Origin: Aquatica leii
Lineage: Eukaryota > Arthropoda > Insecta > Coleoptera > Lampyridae
DNA: 64,000 nucleotides
Reading direction: 5' to 3'
NCBI GenBank assembly: GCA_035610365.1
Contig: CM069435.1
Coordinates: 91,111,389-91,175,388 of the forward strand
Positions 31,390 to 41,865 of this stretch are shown here, one piece after another. How positions within the stretch are numbered: the first letter of the stretch is position 1; every line of letters starts with the position of its first letter. The notes under the pieces were generated by a model. It worked only from the letters and a program-made list of their open reading frames with translations. It did not search any database and had not been told where the DNA came from. The translations under genes were made by a program, and so were the position numbers.

Positions 31390-31972
31390 CGTAAGTATAA
31401 GTTTACTTATGAAAATTTGTTGTTGAACTTTAAACGCGTTTTTCTCAAAACATTGTTTTTCTGGTCGGCCCGGGTCCTAACTTTTTTTCTACTGAACCGA
31501 TTGCTTTCAAATTTTAACAGGCTGTTCTACACACTTATGGTTCTCGTCGGTACTAACGAGAATTTTTTTCACCCCTAACTTTTTATTTTACAACCCTTTC
31601 TTTGCTAAAATAAAAGGACTTTTTTTTTCAAATTCCGCCATTTTGTTATTTACCCTTGAAATTTAACTTCAGTAGTTCCGACCAGAATGACATGCCTATA
31701 GATTAAGAATAATCAAGAATATTTGATTTCAGATAACATCAAGAGCCAAAATCACCCGGGCCACCCACGTGCATTTTTTTTGAGGTTCCAACTTCGAGTG
31801 ACAATAATAATAGTAATAAACTATTAAATTTTTTCAAATAAATTTTTTTTTATATTTTCAATATGTAAATAAAAACACTCTAAATATTCAAAATAATTCA
31901 TTTTTATTTTCCTATAAAAAACCACCGTCCAAAGAAGTCATGAAAATAGGCATAAGTTACCAGACTACTACC

Positions 31973-32439
31973 TTAAAAAACATTATGTAGATTACGTTAA
32001 ATGCATAATGTTTAATTACAACAAAGATAACAGTAGTGTAGGACCTTTAATTCTATTTTCTAATTAATTCAATTGCCTTGCAATCAAGATTCTATCAGGT
32101 GACGAAATATTATAGTTGTCTAATAAATCGTAATAAGTCACGACACAAAAAATAAGCTTTGCGTCAGCCAACGATTTTACTTGCGATTTATGAAATTATA
32201 ACGGGATAGGATTTTGCAAAAAGTGCTGACAACCAATAGATACAAATATTTATGCTTTACTGAAAAACTATGAATCAAAGTAAAATTTAGATCTGGTCAA
32301 GTTGTAGGTACTTTGATACCTACGAATCTTTTTCTTATAAGACCTAATATATTGATAAATTATTATAGATGAAGATAATATGTAACACACAAAAATTACT
32401 TATTATTGAATAGACTAAAACCGTTCTAAAACGATTATT
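31973..32439. repeat. Tandem duplication, unit A, right part
   Basis: This matches 33340-33720: CAATTGCCTTG, CTATCAGGTGACGAAATATTAT against CTATCGGGTGACTAAATATTAT, GCGATTTATGAAATTATA against GCGATCTATGAAATTATA, and a GATCTGGTCAAG against GATCTGACCAAG ending with TACTTTGATA. The order is conserved, so 26251-27042 plus 31973-32439 is one unit and 32440-33720 is the other. Confidence 0.78.
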
Positions 32440-33720
32440 TCTTTAGTTTATTGTAGGTTTTAAATTTGCCGCTATGACTAAATTAATTTTGATTGGTCGA
32501 TAATTTGCGTGTGCTGGAATTCAGGTAAACTTGAATTATCGCCTTTTGCACCGTCATGCAATTCATGTTCATGTCATATTATAATTCTATGGGTTCAACC
32601 ATCGGTTCTACTGTGTTTCTACGTCTGTTCTACCAGGTTCTACCAATCTTAATCTTAATCTTAAAAATACATTGTAAAAGCACTTTTGTAATCAAACTGG
32701 CGCTAAAACAGCAGTTTATGTTACACTGTGTACAGTGTAGTGTGTAATTGCCTAACATTTTAAAGTTATCAATAGCACAATAGCGATAATCTCGAGTATC
32801 ATTGTTGATATTTTCATTACTATGCCTACAATCAACGACACGATAATATTGACGCTAAATAAATTATTTACTTTTCTTTTTTGTAAGTCTTCAGATGACG
32901 ATGAATAAATAAATTTACTCAAACTAATTTTTTGAACTTAAAACAGTTTTGTAATTTTTTTTTATAAAGTTAACTACTTTTTTACAATAGGATGTGGGTA
33001 TATTTCACCATTAAAGTTGAATTAGGTGCTTACGTGACTTAATACTTGTATTTCTTGCGCAAAGAAAAAATATTCCTGCACGAGCCCCTTTGTGATTCTA
33101 AATGATTGAGTCAACACACGTAACTCAAATTCAAACGTTTATTTTCGGAATTACCGATAAACAAGCTTTATCTAACACTTCAGTTTTGAGAAAAACAACG
33201 ACGTAGCGTTTTTTGAGTAAACACCTAAAAACTTGTTTTTTTGTTTTACTTTCGATTATTTAAAATTGTTATAACTAACGTCTTGTTACAATTATTTCAT
33301 TTTAATTAAAACTGTTATTAAAAAACCGTTACATGAATTATACGTTTAACGATTAATTAAAACAGAGATGCGCTACTCTTGCATAATTAATTCAATTTAT
33401 TAATAAATGCAATTGCCTTGGTTTCTTCTATCGGGTGACTAAATATTATCGTTGCTCAACAAATCCTATGAGGCCAGGACGCAAAAACCACGAAAACAAA
33501 CATTCTTGCGTCAGTTTTATTGATATGTTTGCGATCTATGAAATTATATCTGATAACGTTTTGCAAAAAATACTGATAAGAAATAGATCAAAATATTTAT
33601 GTTTACTAGAAGGAACTATGGACCAAAGAGGAGTTTGGATCTGACCAAGGTGTACTTTGATAACTTAGAAGACTTATCTAAGTACATATTGAAAAATCAT
33701 TATAAACAAAGATAATACTC
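32440..33720. repeat. Tandem duplication, unit B (uninterrupted copy)
   Basis: About 1.28 kb, colinear with unit A without the 4.93-kb insertion. Divergence looks like roughly 25-35 percent by eye, so the duplication is old. The unit includes CTTGCGC and ATTCTTGCGTCAG phrases but no recognisable protein. Nothing else was seen. Confidence 0.72.
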
Positions 33721-34496
33721 GAGACAATGCTAGTTAAACAGAGTTTATCTCTTGGTGGTTAACCCCCTAGCTCGGAATTTTTGAAACTACGCGCGATAAG
33801 ACTCGAGCAACATTTGCGCAATTACAGGAAACTAGTTTTTTTGGGAGTAGCCTTTAGATTTAATTAAAATCAAGGTTGTTGTTAGTGTGATTTATTGCTT
33901 GTTTTTGGGTATGCGTTAAGTAATTGCGGGGAAGTAAGTAATTTTTGAAGAGGCGCCTACTTGATTTATAAAACAACTAGAACCAACCTTGACCTATGCT
34001 TAAGTACACTGACTTCTTACTGCACTAGTGCCGACTAGTTCTAAATTTAGCACAAGTACCAGAAGTCAAAATTGAGCGCATTAACTTGTGTAAACAAATT
34101 ACCTTCGAAAAAATAGAATTCGGTAGTGGTACCTTGAATTTGGTTGGTCTCCTGGTAAAAAAAAATTAATCTAGCTGACGTATAGCAATAATCACAAGGT
34201 CAAGCTCACATCCTCCATAAATTGGTTATCTGTAAAAATAGTTGGCTGTGGAACGTTGTGCTGTAAACTCGTACTCGTAAAACGCTCGCTTTATATTTTT
34301 ACATCTTTACTGAAATTTGAACCGTAAGTGGCTAAATATTTTTAATTTATTTTTTTGCGCACGTTTTTTCGAAAAACCAAAACCTAGTCACGTACACGAT
34401 AAATATTTTTTTAAATCAACCGCGTTGTGACTCGTTTTTGTTTTTACTAAAAACGAAGTAGGCCTTGACTTAAGTCATTAATTTATAGATTAAATA
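33721..34496 (+). other. Upstream region of the LRR gene
   Basis: No coding sequence is supported. An in-frame TAA at 34491-34493 sits one codon before the ATG at 34497, so the LRR frame does not extend upstream without splicing. A pyrimidine-poor ATTTATAG at about 34483-34490 could be a weak acceptor for an untranslated first exon. Regulatory elements were not identified. Confidence 0.4.
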
Positions 34497-36176
34497 ATGA
34501 CTACCGAATCTTGGTACATCTATAACCCATCATCGGGCTTAAACCAAATCAAAAAATTCGAATTGGCCATCAATGAGAATTTGGAACACGCCCTTCGACA
34601 AATTGATGGGAAAATCCTGAAAGAATGCGATGTCAGAATCGACGAAGTCGAAAATCTAATCGTACAATCGCAAACTAATGAGGACAATCGACAAAAAACT
34701 TTTGCCCCATTTAGAAAACTCAAGCAGATTTACTTATCCTGTAATTGGAAAACTCTGTCAGCTGGTCTTTTGGACAACCTCGATGAGTTAGAAGGTTTCT
34801 ACGTCCCTAACAATGAGAATCTAAAAACCATCGAAGCTGGTCTCTTTAAGAACAAAAAATTCCTAACCAAGCTCGTTATTAACAATGCACGCTTGACTTT
34901 AGAACCTGGTGCATTCCGGGGTATGCCTAATTTAAAAGAATTAGATTTACAAGGCAACCACATCAATAACATCCCATTTGGATTATTAACCGACATACCC
35001 GACATTGAGAAACTCATACTCTCACACAACAACATCAGAAACCTCTCATCGAAAATCTTTTATGGACTCCCATTTCTCAAAGAACTTGACATGAGCCATA
35101 ACAAGCTTGAAGATTGGAACGAAGAGGCCTTTTCTTACGTAAACAGCATGCTGTATCTTAACCTAAGCAACAACAACTTGAAACAACTGACACCATCCTC
35201 GTTTAAAAAACTAAACTCATTGTTCACACTAAACTTAGACGGCAACTATTTGGAAAATCTGGAAAAAACCAGCTTCATCGGCTTACCTCGTTTGGATTAT
35301 CTAGGCCTCAACAACAATAAACTGAAAAACATAAACACCTGCACTTTTGATCGTCTAAAAGCCCTTAGGATCCTACTTTTGGAGAACAACGAAGTTTCTG
35401 AATTTGGACCTGAGGTTTTTCACAATTTGGGTAAGCTTCAATTGTTCCGTTTCGAAAACAACAACATGGCCAAGTTGGGTTTGAAAGTGTTTTATGGTTT
35501 CAAAAATCTTACGGCTTTACATTTGAATAAAATGAATTTGGAGATTTTGGATGAACGTTGGGGAATTGGCTTGAACGCACTAAAACAACTCGACTTGAGT
35601 GACAACAGAATTAGTAAATTACCTCCGAAAGCTTTTCAGGCAATACCCACTTTGGCCAAATTGAATTTAAGTGGAAACCTATTGGAGAACATCAACGTGT
35701 GTGCTTTCGATAACGTATACCGTTTGAAACACTTAGACTTATCTCGCAACAAATTAAAAGAGCCACCGACTAATCGATTAAGTAATTTACAATCAATTAC
35801 TTCTCTTAATTTGAGTGGGAACCAAATTAAAATCCTGAGTTTGAATTCATTGGTGGCTGTTCGAGGAGTTGTGGAGTTGGACTTGTCAGGCAACGGATTG
35901 GCGTCGATCGAACCGGGTACTTTCGCAATAACCTGGAAGTTGACTGACCTCAGATTAAGTCACAATCACTTAAGTCAAATTGACGATGTTTTAATACACT
36001 TAAATCATTTACAAGGTATAAGCATTGATGGTAATGACATCAGTCACATAGATCTCAACTTACTTATGAATTCTTCTGTGGTGCGTATTAAGCTCGACGA
36101 GCATAAGTTTGCACCAAGCGAGGTGCAAGAGATTTCCAGCATTTTAAAAATGAGACTTGAAGATTTTTCTATGTAG
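34497..36176 (+). CDS. Intronless leucine-rich-repeat protein, 559 residues
   Basis: After a non-repeat N-terminus (residues 1-75), about 19 repeats of 23-25 residues fill the rest. Typical segments are LKELDLQGNHINNIPFG, LKQLDLSDNRISKLPP and VVELDLSGNGLASIEPG. The spacing with F or L before L-x-L matches the class seen in secreted or cell-surface insect proteins such as Toll, chaoptin and ALS-like proteins. It differs from them in three ways: no hydrophobic signal peptide at the start, no cysteine-rich N- or C-terminal cap, and no membrane segment or GPI-type tail. The frame has no intron. A stop immediately upstream rules out simple N-terminal extension. An AATAAA lies at 36187, right after the stop. 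A role as a binding scaffold is likely from the fold, but no partner can be named. An exon with a signal peptide or a recently retroposed gene are alternatives. Confidence 0.9.
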   Translation: MTTESWYIYNPSSGLNQIKKFELAINENLEHALRQIDGKILKECDVRIDEVENLIVQSQTNEDNRQKTFAPFRKLKQIYLSCNWKTLSAGLLDNLDELEGFYVPNNENLKTIEAGLFKNKKFLTKLVINNARLTLEPGAFRGMPNLKELDLQGNHINNIPFGLLTDIPDIEKLILSHNNIRNLSSKIFYGLPFLKELDMSHNKLEDWNEEAFSYVNSMLYLNLSNNNLKQLTPSSFKKLNSLFTLNLDGNYLENLEKTSFIGLPRLDYLGLNNNKLKNINTCTFDRLKALRILLLENNEVSEFGPEVFHNLGKLQLFRFENNNMAKLGLKVFYGFKNLTALHLNKMNLEILDERWGIGLNALKQLDLSDNRISKLPPKAFQAIPTLAKLNLSGNLLENINVCAFDNVYRLKHLDLSRNKLKEPPTNRLSNLQSITSLNLSGNQIKILSLNSLVAVRGVVELDLSGNGLASIEPGTFAITWKLTDLRLSHNHLSQIDDVLIHLNHLQGISIDGNDISHIDLNLLMNSSVVRIKLDEHKFAPSEVQEISSILKMRLEDFSM

Positions 36177-36186
36177 ATTTGAGATA

Positions 36187-36192
36187 AATAAA
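36187..36192 (+). terminator. Polyadenylation signal of the LRR gene
   Basis: AATAAA begins 11 bases after the last base of the stop codon, followed by a T-rich stretch (ACGTTTTTC, TTTATTGTTTTT). This implies a very short 3' UTR. Confidence 0.65.
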
Positions 36193-39100
36193 CGTTTTTC
36201 TTAGATTTATTGTTTTTGACTAGACTGGTACTGAACCTTGAACCTCCAGAATCTTAACGAATGCACTTTGACATGTGATAAGTCAGTTATTTTGGTATTG
36301 TGTGTAAATATTACGCAGATACAACGTGGGGCCCCCCCGTATAGTACTATACGCTAAAAATAAATTTAATGAGCGTGAATTTCAAGTGACGTTTTGTTGA
36401 TTAACCGATTTTAGATAACTTTCAAAAAATCAATCGTCCTTGACAAAAGCATCCAATAAAGAATTAGAAACAACACTCATTTTATAAACAAACAAAGAAT
36501 AATTAGCGATAAAAGATATCTTAGTATTTTTGGACTGAAACAAACACTTAGTTTTGATAGAATATCAGTTTCATTTGAAAGTAAAAAACCTTACGAAATC
36601 TATTATTTAGATAAGGATATGTAATAAGCAAAACCAATCGAATCTAGAAGTTGTTTACATTGAATAATTGCGCGATATTTGTTAAATTTTTTGCCAAGGT
36701 AATAAAATTTTAAAATAGGCAACACGCTTTGCACGCTTGTAGGACCAGTTACGTAAAAATACACATGAAAATTTAAAAAAAAATCATACATTTTTAACAA
36801 ACGATGCTAAAACAACAACGTATAGAATTCTGAAAAATTAAGGTGTTAAGTCTCATACGAAGAAAAGGAAAAAAAAAATTAAATTTTAACGTTAAAACAA
36901 ACGTGTATGGTAGGGTGCATAACTTGAGGTAAAAATAATTTTGCAAAAAATTGTTGAAATAATTTTGAAGAATGAGTTTATTTATTATAAATATATAAAC
37001 AATAATTAATAAATAAAAATATTATACAAACAACAATGTAACTTTTTTAGTTTAATCTAGGCGGTTTGTAATCACTTTTGCACGTTATTTATGTTTATTA
37101 TTTAAAAAAAGTCTTTTACATACTACGGGTATTTTTTTATTCAAAGAAGACATTATTTTATTTGGAATTTACTTGCAAGGGCTTTTTCATCAAACTGGAA
37201 AGACATCTATAGTAATAGGGGAGTACTTTTTATTCAAATCTAAATCTAATACATAAATAACTTTATTGACAATTATAACTTATTTCTTTAGAATACAAAA
37301 TCATCTATGTTGTATGCGCTTTTTAATCTAACTAAAAATATGCTTAATATTGTTAAAGTGAACCAGTTACTTTAAGTGGAGTTCATTTTAAATAATTACT
37401 TTTGATCACAATCACAAAATAAATTGTGACAGACTTGAAGTACTTAAAAATGATTATTTATTTACATTTATAATTCAAAATGAAGTCTTCGCAGGTGCAA
37501 GAGCGTTTCGTTCAAATTAGAAACTGATTTACATATAGCACCTACTCTATCTATTGTCTTATATGCTACAAAGATTATTTTTAGTCTTCTATATGCTACA
37601 AACGATTTTTATTTAAACTTAAAAGCGTTTTTTTGTGATTATAACATATTTATGTGAACTGGACTTTTCTACAGTGAAACAATGTTGTTTCTTATATATA
37701 GATTGGTTTTAGACTGAAAGTCTTCCATAAACCACCAATGCTTTCAATTTAAAGTAGTCTTCTACATATCGAACGCCCTTTTCGCTCTTTTACGTACAGC
37801 ACATATTTTTTTCATACAATAGCACCTCATATAGCACAAAGATTAATATAATAAATAAAGTAAATATTTTTTTTTTAATTAAAAGGTTTTTTATATACCT
37901 GCTTATGATGTAACAACTGTAATGTAAATGTTTTGATTACAAGAGTTGCTTAATAAAAACAGTTACTCTTAAACAAAATAATAACGAACCTGTAACAAGA
38001 AATTTTTAAGTAAACGAAGTTATTTTTGTACAAATTCTATTTAAACATTTTGGTCCGTGTGGAACAGTCTTTTCTTATAATTCGTTAATTAACCAAACAA
38101 GTGGGTCAGCAGGTGATTTGGCAAAATGCCAATTCCTTAATTCCGGTCGTGTTAATGCTAAATAAAGCACAAACAAAAACCATCCAGTTAAGTCAACGAC
38201 TTTTTAAATAAGACAAATTTTTAGTTAAAAAGAAATTTTGCATTGGCTAAGATCGTTCGAGCTAAAAGGGAGATTTTTGACTAAAAATAAAACGTGGTGG
38301 GGCATCGATGTACATTAATTTCAAACACTTTTAGTTTTTAGAGAATTGTTTGTTGACTTACGTCTAGTCAGTGCATCAGACATGAAATGGTAAGTGCGTG
38401 TTTTTAAAAAAATACATTCGCCGATAACGTACCGCAACAGGTGGTCGTAAAAATAACCATCGTTCCGTCCAAAATTAATTTAACTGAGAAATACCAAAGA
38501 GAAATACAAAGACACATAAAAGTGAGGTTACAAAAACGCACCCAAATAAAGTAATAGAAATCCCGTTTCTTAAAATTCTCGTTAGCGCAAAAGTGAAATT
38601 TTCCAGGTGGTAAAGGTAAATTTGGCACTTCTCCAAGCCGGTTAATACAATTGCTTTTTATTCGGTTTATGCTTAAAAAAAAACTGTAAACAATTATTGG
38701 CAAGCAAATTTTCGTTATAAATTAAATTTATAAAGTAAAAACGCCGTTAGGATCTAAAGTATAATTAGAATTTAAAGCACGTGCTCCTGATTCAGGGCCG
38801 TACTTTTTTTGCGCCTTAAAAATTTTCAAAAATATTTTTTTCGGTAATAATGAAACAATAATCTTTAAAGCAGAAAGCGGTGAACGAACTTAGGAGGCCT
38901 TCCGCGTTTATTTCGAATTAATTTTGTACTTTAGTTTGAAAGTATTTTTGGTAAGGTCTTGTAGATTCAACAGGTTATTTTGGTAGTCAGTGGCGTGACT
39001 TGATCGGTTAGTAGTATCTCTTAACTTGCTATTCATTTTAATGTAATTAGGTTTTTGTTAGAACCTTTTTTGTTTTTTTGTTTATAATCGTGAATCAAAA

Positions 39101-39891
39101 AAGATTGTGAAGAAGACTTGAGTATTTTGGTCTCTATTTCTTTTTTTATTCAATTTTAAACAAATTAGATCGTAACGCAAAACACATTACATTTTTACTC
39201 TTTTATATCAATACATTGATTTATACATATTTTTCTTACATGTATACTAACAACTTCCTACAAAATATCACGCTCTCTTAAGCAATTTTTTCAAAGATTT
39301 ATTGACACGCACTTGCCCTCAGCACAGCAAATGTACATATTACTATACTCAAGAAAGGAACGTTCTTCCAAGTCTTTAGATGCCACAAACTCTCTCTTCA
39401 ACATAAACTGTATTAACTGGAAAGTCCTTTATACAAATATTTTATATCGCGTAACGTTTTGTTATAAACCGAGTTTTTTTTAATGGTTTTCTGTACAATT
39501 AAAGTTGGTTATTTACAATCATTATCATAATATTTAATTCTTAACTTATCAGCCAGCGATCAGGAAGTGACAGTCTCGGTAAGTCATTGTTGCTCTCGGC
39601 AGTAATGAACACTTTTTTACGTCACTCGTATTATATTATTTTTGGCAAGAGTGTGTCGTTTTTTTTTTAATTTGTAATGTTTTATACATATATGCAAGTG
39701 TTTTTCCAATCGAAAAGGTTATAGCAAAAGCATCTTTTAGTATACGCCACTAGTGATTTTTTTAAACTAGAGAGCTTTGTACATATTGCTAGTTGATTTT
39801 TATCGAAAGTATTTTTTTATTCAGGGATTTCTTCTAGATTTAATTTTCTCTTGCAATATAGAATTTTTTAAAATTAAAATTAAATAATAGT
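36193..39891. other. Long AT-rich intergenic stretch, no gene recognised
   Basis: No reading frame here shows a motif. Loosely repeated phrases occur, such as AAGTCTTCTATATGCTACAAA (near 37560 and 37590) and similar TCTTYTAYATAC words from 37110 to 37760. They suggest a strongly decayed tandem repeat, and comparable words recur at 41990-42480. I see no transposon ends or RNA gene. Confidence 0.4.
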
Positions 39892-40559
39892 TAACGTTAC
39901 AAGGGTCGAAAGTAAGGCATAGGATAACGAACGTAGAGCCGAGCGTTGCATGTGAGTGAGTTATGCTATGATACTTTCGACGAAAGTAACGTACATTATT
40001 TTTTGTGTTGCTTTTTATAAAACTACATTCTTTTTAGAAAAAAATTTAAAAAAACACTAGATATATAACATTGGTACTACATTTATTACTAATTATGTCA
40101 AATCTGACAGTAACTTTAACATCGTTTTTTTTTTCAATTTTAACTAATTTTTAAGATTTTTTAAATGACTTGTTCCTCTAATGCATACTCGTTCTAATAT
40201 AATAGTAATAATTTTTGAACACTTAGTTTTATGTGGAATTCTAGTTTTCATTTTGCCACCATAGAGTTTTTTTGTCCATTACGTAACTACACTAACGAAC
40301 GAATATTGGCGTTTGCGATGTTGGCAGCATAAAATAGTAGTTTACGTAACAAGAGTCGAAAGTAAGGAATAGCATAACGAACGTTAATGCGACGTGAGGT
40401 TGCATGGCCGAGCGTTGCATGTGAGTGAGTTATGCTATGATTCTTTCGACGAGAGTAACGTACATTATTTTTTGTGTTGCTTTTAGTAAAATTACATTAT
40501 TTTTGAAGAAATAAAAAAAGTCAACAGAAATATAATGTTGGCACTATATTTATTACTAA

Positions 40560-40733
40560 GGCCCGGTTTCACCATTAAGAATTTAACTCGAGATTAACTA
40601 ATCTACGATTAAATTTAAAATCCTGTCATATCATTGGTTAGTGGTTTTAAGCTAACCAATAATATGACAGGATTTTAAAATTAACCGTAGATTAGTTAAT
40701 CTAAAGTTAAATTCTTAATGGTGGAACTGGGCC
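40560..40733. mobile_element. PIF/Harbinger-type MITE with TAA duplication
   Basis: 174 bp, almost wholly palindromic: GGCCCGGTTTCACCATTAAG at the left, CTTAATGGTGGAACTGGGCC at the right, with arms of about 80 bases. TAA flanks both ends (40557-40559 and 40734-40736). The corresponding site in the third monomer reads ACTAAATCTGTC with a single TAA, giving the empty site. TAA duplication with GG-type ends suits the PIF/Harbinger superfamily. Confidence 0.9.
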
Positions 40734-41188
40734 TAAATGTGTCAAGTTTTACATTAACTTTAACATTGTTTTTTTCAATTTTAACTGAATTTTAAGATTT
40801 TTTAAATGATTTCTTTACCTGTCACATACTCGTTCTAATATAATAATTGACTTTGAACACTTACTTTTATGTGGATTCCTAGATTTCATTTTGCCATCCT
40901 AGAGCTTTTTTCGCTTATTACGTAACTATACTAACGAACGAATATTGACGTTTGCGATGTTGGCAGTACAAAATAGTAATTTACGTAACAAGCGTCGAAA
41001 AGTATGTCATAGCATAACGAACGCTAATGCGACGCGAGGTCGCACGGCCGAGCGTTGCATGTGAGTGAGTTATGCTATGAAATTTTCGATGAGAGTAACG
41101 TACATTATTTTTTGTGTTGCTTTTTGTAAAATTATATTCTTTTTTGAAAAAATAAACAAAAAATTACCAGATATATAATGTTGGTACT

Positions 41189-41593
41189 CAGTGTTGTAAA
41201 TAGATAATTTTTAAATTATATAGATACAGATAATTTTTTTTTCTTACAAGAATTATCTAGTACTAGATAATAGATAAACTATTCAAACTTTATATAGATA
41301 ACAGATAATAGATGATATAATCTAGGTAGTAACAACGATAGATGGAGTTCATTTGAAGAACTACTATAGAATGTGGGAAATTACTGAAGAAAAACATACA
41401 TATTGTAACTTGAATTTTACGGGACACTAGATTTTTTATAAACTTTATTTAAATAATTTAAATAAAAAATTATATTTATACAGATACATATAACTTACAT
41501 ATTAATGATTGTATCTAGATACATAAATAGATAAAAAATATGAATCTAGATTAATTTATCTATATAAATTTATATAGATAATTTACAACACTG
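41189..41593. mobile_element. hAT-type MITE, 405 bp, related to the element at 17471
   Basis: Ends CAGTGTTGTAAATAGATAA and TTATCTATTTACAACACTG-like, with exact 8-bp duplications TTGGTACT at 41181-41188 and 41594-41601. The first monomer of the tandem array has one TTGGTACT at this place, the empty site. The interior is packed with TAGATA and TATCTA words, matching the subterminal style of the larger family member. Confidence 0.94.
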
Positions 41594-41865
41594 TTGGTAC
41601 TACATTTATTACTAAATCTGTCAAATTTGACATTAACTTTAATATCGTTTTTTTCAATTCTAACTGAATTTCAATAGTTTTTAAATGACTTTTCGACCTG
41701 TCGCATACTCGTTCTAATATAATAATTGACTTTGAACATTTAGCTTTATGTGGATTTCTAGTTCTCATTTGCCCCACTAGAGCTTTTTTCGCCCATTATG
41801 TAACTACACTAACGAACGAATATTGGCGTTTGCGATATTGGCAGCGCAAAAAAGTTTTTTTACTA

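Larger units (their letters stand above)
27043..31972 (+). mobile_element. 4.93-kb DNA transposon with perfect 19-bp inverted ends and TTAA target duplication
   Basis: The ends are GGTAGTAGTCTGGTAACTT (27043-27061) and its exact complement (31954-31972), each flanked by TTAA. The diverged tandem copy nearby shows an uninterrupted TTATTAAAAAACC at the matching place (about 33320), which supports a TTAA target. TTAA is used by piggyBac and Kolobok; the one protein-coding remnant favours the second or a Mutator-like arthropod family. Near both ends the motif GTTGWTGAGCCC and its complement cluster (27325-27480 and 30815-30985). The interior is mostly AT-rich non-coding DNA with a large palindrome at 28872-29247, so the element looks like a non-autonomous derivative. 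Confidence 0.88.
39892..41865. repeat. Three tandem ~455-bp monomers, two interrupted by MITEs
   Basis: Monomer starts are near 39892 (ACGTTACAAGGGTCGAAAG), 40341 (ACGTAACAAGAGTCGAAAG) and 40980 (ACGTAACAAGCGTCGAAAAG). With the insertions removed, lengths are about 449, 462 and 457. Each monomer opens with an inverted repeat: GTCGAAAGTAAGGAATAGC, then ATAACGAACG, then GAGTTATGCTATGATTC and TTTCGAC. A GTTTGCGATGTTGGCAG phrase marks each end. Monomer 2 carries a MITE at 40560 and monomer 3 carries one at 41189. A minor satellite or a tandemly amplified transposon end are possible origins. Confidence 0.9.

Noticed and set aside
27043-31972. Calling the TTAA element piggyBac
   Set aside because: TTAA fits, but the ends do not start with the usual piggyBac CCC-type sequence and no piggyBac transposase is present; left as Kolobok-like or undetermined.
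39892-41865. CRISPR-like array
   Set aside because: Units are ~455 bp with no short repeat-spacer pattern, and the sequence is eukaryotic; it is a tandem repeat with MITE insertions.
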